In this document: piece after piece, positions 37,505-46,598 of the stretch | How the letters are laid out: every line of letters starts with the position of its first letter | Numbering within the stretch: position 1 is the stretch's first letter | Origin: a methane-oxidizing endosymbiont of Gigantopelta aegis | GTDB lineage: Bacteria; Pseudomonadota; Gammaproteobacteria; Methylococcales; Methylomonadaceae | Direction of reading: 5' to 3' | NCBI RefSeq assembly: GCF_016097405.1 | Contig: NZ_JAEHGD010000002.1 | Coordinates: 321,876 to 385,875, forward strand | Length of the DNA stretch: 64,000 nucleotides | Position numbers and translations under genes: made by a program | The notes under the pieces: model-generated | Databases searched by the model: none | What the model was told of the DNA's origin: nothing | Seen by the model: the letters and a program-made list of their open reading frames with translations, nothing else

Positions 37505-37777
37505 ATGCCAAAATACATTATCGAACGTGAAATACCGGGGGCTGGCGATTTGACGGCCGAAGATTTACAACAGATCTCGATGAAATCCTGTGAAGTATTG
37601 AACAAAATGGGGCCTAAGATTCAGTGGCTGCAAAGCTATGTGACCGATGACAAGGTGTATTGTGTTTATATCGCGCCGGATGAGCAAACGATTCGGCGGC
37701 ATGCTGAACAAGGTGGCTTTCCAGCCAATAAAGTGTCTGAAATAAAGACCGTTATTGATCCGACGACGGCCGAATAG
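37505..37777 (+). CDS. DUF4242 (SCO4226-like) small protein
   Basis: 90 residues: KYIIEREIPGAGDLTAEDLQ, IQWLQSYVTDDKVYCVYIAPDEQTIRRHAEQGGFPA. This is the DUF4242 family, related to the small nickel-binding ferredoxin-like protein SCO4226; the metal or ligand here is unknown. It is the first gene after the predicted operator and lies 72 bases before mtoX, so it is probably in the same transcript. Confidence 0.82.
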   Translation: MPKYIIEREIPGAGDLTAEDLQQISMKSCEVLNKMGPKIQWLQSYVTDDKVYCVYIAPDEQTIRRHAEQGGFPANKVSEIKTVIDPTTAE

Positions 37778-37849
37778 GTGTTGGAATAGACTCAGGCTGG
37801 ATTGGCAACCGCCTGATTCAAAAAATCCTTAACAAAAGAGGAAGGAATA

Positions 37850-39214
37850 ATGCGAATAAAAATATCAGTGCTGATGCGCAGTTTTGTTTTGATGACCGGC
37901 AGTTTTTTGCTGTCTGTTCCGGTGTCTGCCGATGAAACGTGCCAATCGCCTTACATGGCCAAGATTACCGGTCAGGAGGATTTTGTCTATGTCTGGACTT
38001 TGGGCATGGAAGGGGTTGGTGATGAACAGGATAAACTGGTGACGGTGGATGTGAATCCAAAATCCCCCCACTTTGGCAAAGTCATCGACAGTATATCAGT
38101 CGGTGGCCGTAATGAAGCGCACCATTCCGGCTTTACCGATGATCGACAATTTCTGTGGGCTGGTGGCCTGGATACCAGTAAAATTTTTATTTTCGATGTG
38201 CATACTAATCCCGCCCATCCTAAATTAACTAAAGTCATTACCGATTTTGTCGAAAAAAGTGGTGGTGTGGTCGGCCCCCATACCATGTATGCCTTGCCTG
38301 GCACGATGATGATTACCGGTCTTTCCAATAATAAAGATCATGGCGGGCGTACGGCATTGGTGGAATACAGCAATGCCGGTGAGTATATCACCACGCATTG
38401 GATGCCGACTGACGGGAAGCTGCGAGGTGCGGTTAAAACCGGCCAATATGCCGATGGCTATGGTTACGATGTTAGAGTATTGCCGCGCAAAAATGCCATG
38501 TTTACGTCATCGTTTACCGGCTGGTCCAATTACATGATGGATTTTGGCAAAATGCTGGGCGATGCAGAAGCGATGAAACGCTTCGGTAATACGGTTGTGC
38601 AGTGGAATCTTCATACCCGGCAGCCGAAAAAAGTTTTCGATGTGCCAGGGGCACCGCTGGAAATCCGTTGTGCCTGGGATCCCAATCATAACTACTGCTT
38701 TACCACGACGGCTCTGACCTCGAAAATCTGGCTGATTTATGAAGATGAGCATGGGCAATGGCAAAGCAAAGCCGTAGCGGATATCGGTGACCCGGCCAAA
38801 ATTCCATTACCGGTTGATATTTCTATTCAAAGCGATGATGGTTTGTTATGGGTGAATACTTTTATGGATGGAAAAACTCGGGCGTTTGATATTTCCGATC
38901 CGTTTAATCCTAAGCAGATTTTCGAACAGAAAATTGGTGCTCAGGTCAATATGGTTTCGTCCAGTTGGGATGGTAAGCGGTTGTATTACACGTCATCATT
39001 ATTGGCGAATTGGGATAAAAAAGGTAAAGACAATGAGCAATACCTGAAGCTCTACCAATGGGATGGTAAGCAGCTTAAACAACAGTTTGCCATTGATTTT
39101 ATCAAGCAAAAATTAGGTCGGCCGCATCAGATGCGATTTGGGGCGTATTCACTTTATGCGCAAAAAACGACCCCGCCTAAGCTACCCGTATTGGCAGGGT
39201 GGTTGCAGCAATAA
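37850..39214 (+). CDS. mtoX: Periplasmic SBP56-type methanethiol oxidase
   Basis: 454 residues with an N-terminal signal peptide (SFVLMTGSFLLSVPVSADE) and a seven-bladed-propeller SBP56 fold: YVWTLGMEGVGDEQDKL, GGRNEAHHSGFTDDRQFLW, GGVVGPHTMYALPG, and a C-terminal GRPHQMRFG. The His-rich motifs are the likely copper ligands. The family includes the copper enzyme methanethiol oxidase, which converts methanethiol to formaldehyde, sulfide and peroxide, as shown in Hyphomicrobium (established knowledge). The neighbour encodes Sco and MauG-like domains, the known partner set, which favours MtoX over a generic selenium-binding protein. Confidence 0.9.
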   Translation: MRIKISVLMRSFVLMTGSFLLSVPVSADETCQSPYMAKITGQEDFVYVWTLGMEGVGDEQDKLVTVDVNPKSPHFGKVIDSISVGGRNEAHHSGFTDDRQFLWAGGLDTSKIFIFDVHTNPAHPKLTKVITDFVEKSGGVVGPHTMYALPGTMMITGLSNNKDHGGRTALVEYSNAGEYITTHWMPTDGKLRGAVKTGQYADGYGYDVRVLPRKNAMFTSSFTGWSNYMMDFGKMLGDAEAMKRFGNTVVQWNLHTRQPKKVFDVPGAPLEIRCAWDPNHNYCFTTTALTSKIWLIYEDEHGQWQSKAVADIGDPAKIPLPVDISIQSDDGLLWVNTFMDGKTRAFDISDPFNPKQIFEQKIGAQVNMVSSSWDGKRLYYTSSLLANWDKKGKDNEQYLKLYQWDGKQLKQQFAIDFIKQKLGRPHQMRFGAYSLYAQKTTPPKLPVLAGWLQQ

Positions 39215-39258
39215 TAGCGTGTAAACAGACAGGGATGTCTATTTTTGGGATGTGATTT

Positions 39259-41034
39259 ATGCGTAATGCGTTATGGATGCTTGTTTTTTGTAGTCTGTTC
39301 GGTCAGGTTTGGGCGGATTTAGCTCCCGGCTATAAACCGTTGGCTTTCAAAGCAGACCCACCGGGCAGTTATCAGTTGCCGGTGATCGAACAAGCGGCCG
39401 ATGGCGAGGTGATTGACTCTGAAGGACATCGTTTGATGCTGCATGATTTAATGGGCGATAAACTGGTTTTGCTGAGTTTTATCTATTCAACCTGCAGTGA
39501 TATCAACGGTTGTCCGCTGGCCACGGCCGTGTTTCATAAAATCAGCCTGCGTTTGCAGAAACAGCCGGATATTGCCCAAAAAATCAGATTGCTGACCTTA
39601 AGTTTCAATCCGCTTCATGACACCCCGGAGGCCATGAAACGCTATGGAAAGAGCTTTAAAGACAGCGGCCTGGACTGGCGTTTTTTGACTACGGCATCAG
39701 AGCAACAGCTTGAGCCGATACTGGAACATTATCGGCAAAATGTGCAAAAGGTCTATGATGAACAGGGGCACTTTACCGGTACGTTTTCGCATCTGCTCAA
39801 GGTCTATTTAATCGACACTCATAAGCAGATTCGCACTATTTACAGCGTGGATTTTCTGCATGCGGATACACTGATCACCGATATCGAAACTTTATTGTCA
39901 GAATTATCAGAAAATGCGACGGCGAAAGCGCTGCCAAAAACGCAGCCTGTTGCTGCGATCGATTTTCTGGATTATCTGAAACAGCCGCCATTAGGTTTGC
40001 CAGCCATTCCGGTTCCGGCAAACAATCCGATCACAGCTGAGAAAATTGCCTTGGGGCGAAAACTATTTTTTGATCGGCGTCTATCGCTGAACAACACCTT
40101 CTCCTGCGGCATGTGCCACATACCGGAACAAGGTTTCACCAGCCATGAAATGGCGACGGCCGTTGGCATAGAAGGGCGCACCGTCAGGCGCAATAGTCCA
40201 ACAATCTATAATGTGGCGTATTTGACCCGACTGTTTCACGATGGGCGGGAATATAACCTGGAGCAACAGGTCTTAGGGCCATTGCTTGCGCATAACGAGA
40301 TGGGTAATCCATCCATTGGCGCGGTGCTTGAAAAAGTTCGCCGTCTGCCGGATTATCAAGGCCGTTTTCAGGCTGTCTTCGGGCGCGATGTGGATATGAT
40401 GAGCTTAGTCCAGGCGATAGCGAGTTATGAACGGGTTTTAGTGTCGGCCAACTCGCCCTTTGACCGTTGGTATTATGGTAAACAAGAAAATGCTGTTTCA
40501 GATAAAGTGAAGCGTGGCTTTCGAATATTTACAGGTAAAGCACAGTGCAGTCAGTGCCATACCATCACCGAACGATATGCGCTGTTTACCGATAATCAAC
40601 TCCACAACACGGGAGTCGGTTATCGGCAAAGCATGGGCGACAATACGCCGCAGAAAATTCAGCTGGCACCGGGCGTATTTGTCGATGTTGCACGTGACAT
40701 TATCGAACAGGTTTCAGAACCGAAGCCAAATGATTTAGGCCTTTACGAAATCACCCAGAATCCAGCAGACTTATGGAAATACAGAACGCCGAGTTTGCGT
40801 AATATCGCATTGACGGCGCCTTATATGCACGATGGCTCATTTGCAACGCTGAAAGATGTCATTCAGTTTTACAATCGCGGTGGTGTTGTCAATAAAAACC
40901 AGGACGCGTTGCTTCATCCCTTGCAACTTTCCACAGTCGAAATGGACGAACTGGAAGCCTTTTTGATGGCGCTGACTGGCAGCAATGTCAAAGCAATCGT
41001 GGCCGATGCACTCGCGCAGCCGATAGGAAACTGA
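39259..41034 (+). CDS. Sco-like / di-haem MauG-type peroxidase fusion protein
   Basis: 591 residues with a signal peptide. Residues about 30-215 are a Sco1/SenC thioredoxin fold, with STCSDINGC (Cys79 and Cys85, spacing CX5C instead of the usual CX3C) and the copper-ligand His in TFSHLLKVY (178). Residues about 235-575 are a bacterial di-haem cytochrome c peroxidase/MauG domain: CGMCH (283-287), CSQCH (430-434) and APYMHDGSF with Met 523. In methanethiol oxidase operons these are normally two genes; here they are one chain. The likely role is copper delivery and redox maturation of MtoX in the periplasm. Confidence 0.88.
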   Translation: MRNALWMLVFCSLFGQVWADLAPGYKPLAFKADPPGSYQLPVIEQAADGEVIDSEGHRLMLHDLMGDKLVLLSFIYSTCSDINGCPLATAVFHKISLRLQKQPDIAQKIRLLTLSFNPLHDTPEAMKRYGKSFKDSGLDWRFLTTASEQQLEPILEHYRQNVQKVYDEQGHFTGTFSHLLKVYLIDTHKQIRTIYSVDFLHADTLITDIETLLSELSENATAKALPKTQPVAAIDFLDYLKQPPLGLPAIPVPANNPITAEKIALGRKLFFDRRLSLNNTFSCGMCHIPEQGFTSHEMATAVGIEGRTVRRNSPTIYNVAYLTRLFHDGREYNLEQQVLGPLLAHNEMGNPSIGAVLEKVRRLPDYQGRFQAVFGRDVDMMSLVQAIASYERVLVSANSPFDRWYYGKQENAVSDKVKRGFRIFTGKAQCSQCHTITERYALFTDNQLHNTGVGYRQSMGDNTPQKIQLAPGVFVDVARDIIEQVSEPKPNDLGLYEITQNPADLWKYRTPSLRNIALTAPYMHDGSFATLKDVIQFYNRGGVVNKNQDALLHPLQLSTVEMDELEAFLMALTGSNVKAIVADALAQPIGN

Positions 41035-41115
41035 CTAAAATAGTTGGTTTTTCGGAAGATGATGGGGAAAGTGTTAAAATAACTGGCCCTGAAAAAACTT
41101 TATGATGCTGTCTTT

Positions 41116-42483
41116 ATGAAAAACGTTGAACTCTTATCGCCCGCCGGAACTCTGCGCAATATGCGTTATGCCTTTGCCTATGGCGCGGATGCGGTATATG
41201 CCGGATTGCCACGCTATAGTTTGCGGGTCAGGAATAATGATTTTTTGGAAAATAACTTGCATAAAGGCATAGCCGAGGCACATGCACAGGCTAAGAAGTT
41301 TTTCATTGCGGCTAACGTGATTCCGCATAACAGCAAGATAAAAACTTTTCTTGATGATATGGAACCGGTTATTGCTATGCAGCCTGATGCGCTGATTATG
41401 GCCGATCCAGGTCTGATTATGATGACGCGGGAAAAATGGCCGGAGATGCCGATTCATTTATCGGTACAAGCCAATACGGTTAATTATGCCAGCGTCAAAT
41501 TCTGGCAAAAAATGGGGGTTGAGCGCATTATTTTATCGCGCGAATTATCGCTAGATGAAATTGCAGAGATTCGTCAGGAATGCCCGGATATGGAACTGGA
41601 AGTATTTGTGCATGGCGCCCTGTGTATTGCCTACTCTGGCCGATGTCTGCTGTCGGGGTATTTTAATCACCGTGATCCGAACCAGGGCACTTGTACTAAC
41701 TCCTGCCGTTGGAAATACGACACCTTGCCTGCGCATGAAAATGCTGAAGGCGATTATGTACTGGATAGTGCGGCGTTATCAATGTCTGATTTAAATCAGG
41801 GCGGTTGTGGTGGTGGCGAGCGCCATCCTTTGGCCGATAAGGTCTATTTTCTGGAAGAAGAAGGGCGTAAGGGTGAATTGATGCCGGTGATGGAAGATGA
41901 GAATGGCACCTATATCATGAATTCCAAAGATCTGCGCGCAATTCAACATGTGCAGCGCTTGGTCGAATTAGGGGTTGATAGCCTGAAAATTGAAGGCCGC
42001 ACCAAATCGCATTTTTATGTCGCGCGTACTGCACAAGCCTACCGGCAAGCGATTGATGATGCATTGGCCGGGCGTGAATTTCAACCGTATTTATTAGGCG
42101 TACTGGAGAACTTGGCAAACCGCGGTTATACCGATGGGTTTTACCAACGTCATCATACCCATGAACAACAGAACTATATCACCGGCTACTCCAAAAGCCA
42201 TCAACAACAATTTTGTGGTGAAATCGTCGGCTACAATGATGAAAAAGGCATGGCCGAAATTCTGGTGAAAAACAAATTTGCTGTGGGTGACCGGATTGAG
42301 GTTATTTTGCCACAAGGGAATCATGATATGGTCGTTGAACATATGGAAGACCGTTATGGCCATGCTATGCAAGAAGCGCTCGGCGGTGGTTATGAAGTCA
42401 ATATTCCGATGCCGAAAATGGATGTACAGCACGGATTACTAGCGCGCTATTTTGATAAGGAAAAAGCCGAGGTAGCCGCTTAA
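41116..42483 (+). CDS. trhP: tRNA hydroxylation protein TrhP (YegQ), U32 peptidase-like
   Basis: 455 residues: VELLSPAGTLRNMRYAFAYGADAVYAG at the start, the Cys pairs CIAYSGRC and CTNSC for an Fe-S cluster, SLKIEGRTKSHFYVA, and a C-terminal beta domain. It matches YegQ/TrhP, which makes 5-hydroxyuridine at U34 of certain tRNAs from prephenate. The length and Cys pattern favour TrhP over RlhA, but the two are related. The adaptor gene follows 3 bases later. Confidence 0.88.
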   Translation: MKNVELLSPAGTLRNMRYAFAYGADAVYAGLPRYSLRVRNNDFLENNLHKGIAEAHAQAKKFFIAANVIPHNSKIKTFLDDMEPVIAMQPDALIMADPGLIMMTREKWPEMPIHLSVQANTVNYASVKFWQKMGVERIILSRELSLDEIAEIRQECPDMELEVFVHGALCIAYSGRCLLSGYFNHRDPNQGTCTNSCRWKYDTLPAHENAEGDYVLDSAALSMSDLNQGGCGGGERHPLADKVYFLEEEGRKGELMPVMEDENGTYIMNSKDLRAIQHVQRLVELGVDSLKIEGRTKSHFYVARTAQAYRQAIDDALAGREFQPYLLGVLENLANRGYTDGFYQRHHTHEQQNYITGYSKSHQQQFCGEIVGYNDEKGMAEILVKNKFAVGDRIEVILPQGNHDMVVEHMEDRYGHAMQEALGGGYEVNIPMPKMDVQHGLLARYFDKEKAEVAA

Positions 42484-42486
42484 ATC

Positions 42487-43731
42487 ATGTGGCAACGGCT
42501 CAAACAATGGTCTGAACAGTCACTTTTTAAGCGCGTATTGCCTGTGTTCATTGTGGCTTTGGGCGTCGGTGTATTTGTACTGTTGATGCTGACTCGGCCC
42601 GAAACCGTGGCAACGGTTGAAGAAGAGCGTTTGTGGCAGGTAGAGGCGATAACGGTAAAGCGCCAGAATCTAGCGCCCACTGTTACACTCTATGGCAAGG
42701 TTGAAACAGCGGAACTGGTTAAGGCGGCTGCGCCGAAAAAAAGCCGGGTCGCTGAAGTTTTAGTGCGAGAAGGTGAGCGTGTCAACCCAGGACAATTGCT
42801 ACTGAGGCTTGATCCTGGCGATTTTAAGCCCTATTTGACGCGCACCAAAGCCAAAGTTGAGGAACTTAAAGCGCAAATTCAGAGCGAAAAAATTCAATAT
42901 CAGGCCGATAAGCAGTCGATTCGGCATGAACAACAGGTGCTGGCCTTGTTGCAAACTGCGCTTAAACGGGCGCAACGTTTGCTGAAGAAAAAACTGGGTT
43001 CAAAAGCAACGCTGGATCAGGCCCAAGAAGCGGTCAATCGCCAATATTTGGTGTTGATTAACCGGAAGCGTGCCGTTGCCGATCATCAGGCTCGATTATT
43101 GCAATTACAGGCGCGTTTGGAATCGGCGGTTGCCGATGTTGAGTTGGCTGAACTGGACTGGCTACGCAGCCGTATTGTGGCATCTTTTTTCGGTATCGTT
43201 GCATCGGTCGATGTGACGCAAGGCGATCCGGTTAAAGACAGTCAGGTTTTGTTGAGTTTTTATCCGTTCAATGGTCTGGAAGTTCGCGCTAAAATTCCAG
43301 CTTCTTATCAGGCTGAAATTCAGAATGCGTTAAATGCTGGACAAATTCTGACGGCACAGGGGGATGCCGCCTCTGGAAAGTTTTCTTTACAATTAACCCG
43401 CCTAGCCGGGAAGGCTGATGCGCGGGGTATTGATGGCTTGTTTTCAGTACAGACGGCGGGCGATCAACTGCATTTAGGCGAGGTTGTTGCGTTACAGCTA
43501 AGTCGGCCGTTACAGCAGAATGTTGTGTTGATTCCGCAGACAGCGATGTATGACAACCAGCGTATTTACCGGATTAGTTCATCAAATCGACTGCAAGCCT
43601 TGCAAGTTGAGCAGAAAGGCTACTTTGGGGACGATATTCTGGTGTATAGCCCAGATTTACACAATGGCGATAAAATCCTGACGACGTTTTTACCGGTTGC
43701 CGTTGATGGACTGAAGGTTCAGTTGAATTGA
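42487..43731 (+). CDS. HlyD/RND-type periplasmic adaptor, without a pump gene
   Basis: 414 residues: one N-terminal membrane helix (about 18-37), a split lipoyl domain (VREGERVNPGQLLLRLDPGDF and RIVASFFGIVASVDVTQGDPV), a long coiled coil (about 115-225), and a beta-barrel to the C-terminus. This is the membrane-fusion protein of tripartite efflux. The next gene is convergent and no RND or ABC pump or outer-membrane channel gene is adjacent, so the partner lies elsewhere. Confidence 0.85.
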   Translation: MWQRLKQWSEQSLFKRVLPVFIVALGVGVFVLLMLTRPETVATVEEERLWQVEAITVKRQNLAPTVTLYGKVETAELVKAAAPKKSRVAEVLVREGERVNPGQLLLRLDPGDFKPYLTRTKAKVEELKAQIQSEKIQYQADKQSIRHEQQVLALLQTALKRAQRLLKKKLGSKATLDQAQEAVNRQYLVLINRKRAVADHQARLLQLQARLESAVADVELAELDWLRSRIVASFFGIVASVDVTQGDPVKDSQVLLSFYPFNGLEVRAKIPASYQAEIQNALNAGQILTAQGDAASGKFSLQLTRLAGKADARGIDGLFSVQTAGDQLHLGEVVALQLSRPLQQNVVLIPQTAMYDNQRIYRISSSNRLQALQVEQKGYFGDDILVYSPDLHNGDKILTTFLPVAVDGLKVQLN

Positions 43732-43749
43732 GCAAAGATGTTGTTCTGT

Positions 43750-44022
43750 TTACTTTTTGAAGCCGTTAATCAATTTGATGAGTAAGATTGAACCGGCTAA
43801 TAGCAGGGTGATGGCGTTAGCAAAAATAATTGCATTATCGCCAATTTTCAGGCCGTAAATTAGCCATAGCAAAACGCCTAAGGTGAAGGCGGAATACATG
43901 CCAAGAGAGAGTGAGTCGGTGTTGCGTGTTTTTATCGTCATGATTGCCTGCGGCAAAAACGATGTGGTTGTCAGTGTAGCGGCGATATAGCCGATGATTT
44001 CGGGCGTTAAATTGAACATCAT
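43750..44022 (-). CDS. SemiSWEET (PQ-loop) transporter
   Basis: 90 residues, three helices: IIGYIAATLTTTSFLPQAIMTIKTRNTDSLSLG holds the PQ motif (FLPQ) at the end of helix 1. SemiSWEET proteins act as homodimers for sugar transport; the substrate here is untested. Its start overlaps the nadE stop (ATGA). Confidence 0.88.
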   Translation of the reverse strand: MMFNLTPEIIGYIAATLTTTSFLPQAIMTIKTRNTDSLSLGMYSAFTLGVLLWLIYGLKIGDNAIIFANAITLLLAGSILLIKLINGFKK

Positions 44023-45647
44023 GAGCGTTTCATAGTTTGTGTACCGCGGTAGGCAGATGCCAGAGGGTAACGGCGATCACGGCCGAAGGCACGCGGTGTG
44101 ATGCGTACGCCAGGTGGTGCTTGGCGACGTTTGTATTCATTACGATCCACGAGTGAAATTGCGCGTTCAACATCGGCCGGGTTAAAACCTGCGGCAATGA
44201 TGTCGGCGGCGGATTTGTCTTGTTCCACGTACATTTCCAAGATGGGGTCGAGAACATCATAAGGCGGGAGTGAATCGGCATCGATCTGGTCGGGAGCCAG
44301 TTCGGCAGAAGGAGGCCTATCAATCACCCGTTGCGGAATGACAGGCGAGAGCTGGTTGCGATATTCAGCGAGCTTGTAAACCAGTAATTTGGGTACATCC
44401 TTGATCGGTGCAAAGCCGCCGGCCATATCGCCATACAGAGTCGCGTAGCCTACGCTCATTTCGCTTTTGTTGCCTGTTGTCAGCAGCAATTTTCCTTGTT
44501 TATTGGATAAGGCCATTAGAATAATACCGCGACACCGTGCCTGGATATTTTCTTCGGTGGTGTCTTTGGCTTGGCCTTCAAAGATTGGACTTAACATCTC
44601 ATTGAAAGCGGTTACGGCAGGTTCAATCGGAATAATGTGGTAGTTGACGCCTAAGGCGCGGGCTTCTTTGATGGCATCTTCATTACTCATATTCTGGGTG
44701 TAGCGCGATGGCATCAATACCGCGTCCACATTGTCAGCGCCCAGCGCATCAACGGCAATAGCCAATACCAGCGCAGAATCAATGCCACCGGACAAACCGA
44801 GTAACGCGCCCTTAAAACCATTCTTACGCACATAATCTTTGACACCGAGCACTAGGGCCTTGTATTCGCTGGCGACAGGTTGATACAGTGGCGCACAGTC
44901 GGCGGGGGCTGGGGATCGGTTGGAAAATTCGATGGTGCTGATTTGTTCTTCAAACTCGTGTGCCCTAAAGGTGACGCGACCGTTTGTATCGGTGACGAAT
45001 GATGCACCATCAAATACCAGTTCATCCTGGCCGCCGACCTGATTGACGTAGACGATGGCGATGTGGTTGGTTTTTGCCTGATCGCAGACAACTTGTTCGC
45101 GCTGGTGAATTTTCCCCGCATGAAAAGGTGAGGCGTTGAGGGCTAGAATAATGTCGGCACCGGCGGCCTTGTTCGCGCGGACGACATCGTCGTGCCAGAT
45201 GTCTTCGCAAATGGTCAGTGCCAATGCGGTGTTTTTATAGTGGAACAGGCAAGGGCTATCGTCCGGTGCGAAGTAGCGTTGTTCATCAAATACACCATAA
45301 TTGGGGAGTTTTTGTTTGTGATAAAGCGCTTCGATTTTGCCATTGAGGATAAAGGCTGCGCTGTTATACAGTTTGTTGTCTTGCCGGTGTGGAAAGCCGA
45401 TAACCAGGCCGATATTTGTTACAGACTGACAAAGCCGTTGTACGCTATCCCATGCTTGATTGATAAAATCGGGTCTGAGCAGCAGATCTTCCGGCGGGTA
45501 GCCGGTTACCGTCAATTCCGGAAAAATCACTAGCTCGGCCTGTTGATTCTCCTCAGCCTGATGGGCGGCGTCGATAATTTTAGCAACATTACCGTCAAAA
45601 TCGCCGACGGTGGTATTGATTTGGGCAAGTGCAATGCGTAGAGTCAT
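44019..45647 (-). CDS. nadE: Glutamine-dependent NAD+ synthase
   Basis: 542 residues: an N-terminal nitrilase-like glutaminase (Glu in IFPELTVTGYPPEDLLLR, Lys in KQKLPNYGVFDE, Cys in ALTICEDIW) and a C-terminal synthetase with the P-loop LLGLSGGIDSALVLAIA. It converts nicotinate adenine dinucleotide to NAD+ using glutamine. Full length. The downstream SemiSWEET gene is co-transcribed by overlap. Confidence 0.95.
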   Translation of the reverse strand: MTLRIALAQINTTVGDFDGNVAKIIDAAHQAEENQQAELVIFPELTVTGYPPEDLLLRPDFINQAWDSVQRLCQSVTNIGLVIGFPHRQDNKLYNSAAFILNGKIEALYHKQKLPNYGVFDEQRYFAPDDSPCLFHYKNTALALTICEDIWHDDVVRANKAAGADIILALNASPFHAGKIHQREQVVCDQAKTNHIAIVYVNQVGGQDELVFDGASFVTDTNGRVTFRAHEFEEQISTIEFSNRSPAPADCAPLYQPVASEYKALVLGVKDYVRKNGFKGALLGLSGGIDSALVLAIAVDALGADNVDAVLMPSRYTQNMSNEDAIKEARALGVNYHIIPIEPAVTAFNEMLSPIFEGQAKDTTEENIQARCRGIILMALSNKQGKLLLTTGNKSEMSVGYATLYGDMAGGFAPIKDVPKLLVYKLAEYRNQLSPVIPQRVIDRPPSAELAPDQIDADSLPPYDVLDPILEMYVEQDKSAADIIAAGFNPADVERAISLVDRNEYKRRQAPPGVRITPRAFGRDRRYPLASAYRGTQTMKRS

Positions 45648-45731
45648 TGATTTAAGTAAATTAAGGGTTGTCGATGGGGCGACTGCATGGATACCAAGCG
45701 CAAGGCGTCGTTACCAACCCCCCATCATTTA

Positions 45732-46598
45732 TTATACATAATCAACTATAGCGGCGCCGAGGTCGGCTGGGGAATCGACAACTTCAACGCCGGCGGCTTT
45801 CAGCGCATTGACCTTGCTGACAGCAGTACCTTTGTTGCCAGTAACGATAGCTCCAGCATGGCCCATACGTTTTCCTGGTGGTGCAGTGCGTCCAGTAATA
45901 TAGGCGACGACCGGTTTTGTCACGTTAGCGCGGATATAGTCAGCCGCTTCTTCTTCTTCGCTGCCACCAATTTCACCCACCATGATAATGCCTTCGGTTT
46001 GAGGATCGTCCTGAAAACGACTCAGGACATCAATAAAGTTCATGCCATGCAGTGGGTCGCCGCCGATACCAACGCAGGTCGATTGGCCTAAATCCTGCTG
46101 TGTTGTCTGAAATACGGCTTCATAGGTTAAGGTGCCTGAACGGGAAACAATGCCAATTTTGCCTGGTTGATGAATATGGGCTGGCATGATACCGATTTTG
46201 CATTCCCCGGGCGTGATAACACCGGGGCAGTTAGGGCCGACTAATAATGCATCGACGCCTTGCATGGCGGCTTTGACTTTGAGCATGTGCAATACTGGAA
46301 TGCCTTCGGTGATACAGACAATCAATTTTATACCGGCATCAACGGCTTCTAGTATGGCATCGGCCGCAAAAAAGGGGGGGACATAAATAACACTGGCTTC
46401 AGCGCCGGTGGTTTTAACGGCTTCATCCACCGTATCAAAAACCGGTTGCCCTAAATGCTGCTGGCCACCGCGGCCTGGAGTAACTCCGCCAACCAGATGG
46501 GTACCATAGTCCAGCATTTGTTTGGAATGAAACGTTCCTTGCTTACCGGTGAAGCCTTGGCAAATAACTTTGGTTTGCTGGTTAATCAGAATGCTCAT
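45732..46598 (-). CDS. sucD: Succinyl-CoA synthetase alpha subunit
   Basis: 288 residues: a CoA-binding N-domain ([22 protein letters not shown]) and the phosphohistidine site in [18 protein letters not shown] (His in GHAGA). With sucC it forms the CoA ligase that interconverts succinyl-CoA and succinate with substrate-level phosphorylation. Malate-CoA ligase subunits (MtkAB) look alike and cannot be excluded from sequence reading alone. It overlaps sucC by 4 bases. Confidence 0.9.
   Translation of the reverse strand: MSILINQQTKVICQGFTGKQGTFHSKQMLDYGTHLVGGVTPGRGGQQHLGQPVFDTVDEAVKTTGAEASVIYVPPFFAADAILEAVDAGIKLIVCITEGIPVLHMLKVKAAMQGVDALLVGPNCPGVITPGECKIGIMPAHIHQPGKIGIVSRSGTLTYEAVFQTTQQDLGQSTCVGIGGDPLHGMNFIDVLSRFQDDPQTEGIIMVGEIGGSEEEEAADYIRANVTKPVVAYITGRTAPPGKRMGHAGAIVTGNKGTAVSKVNALKAAGVEVVDSPADLGAAIVDYV

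Noticed and set aside
45687-46091. A 134-residue plus-strand frame over sucD
   Set aside because: It is a shadow of the well-supported sucD gene on the other strand.
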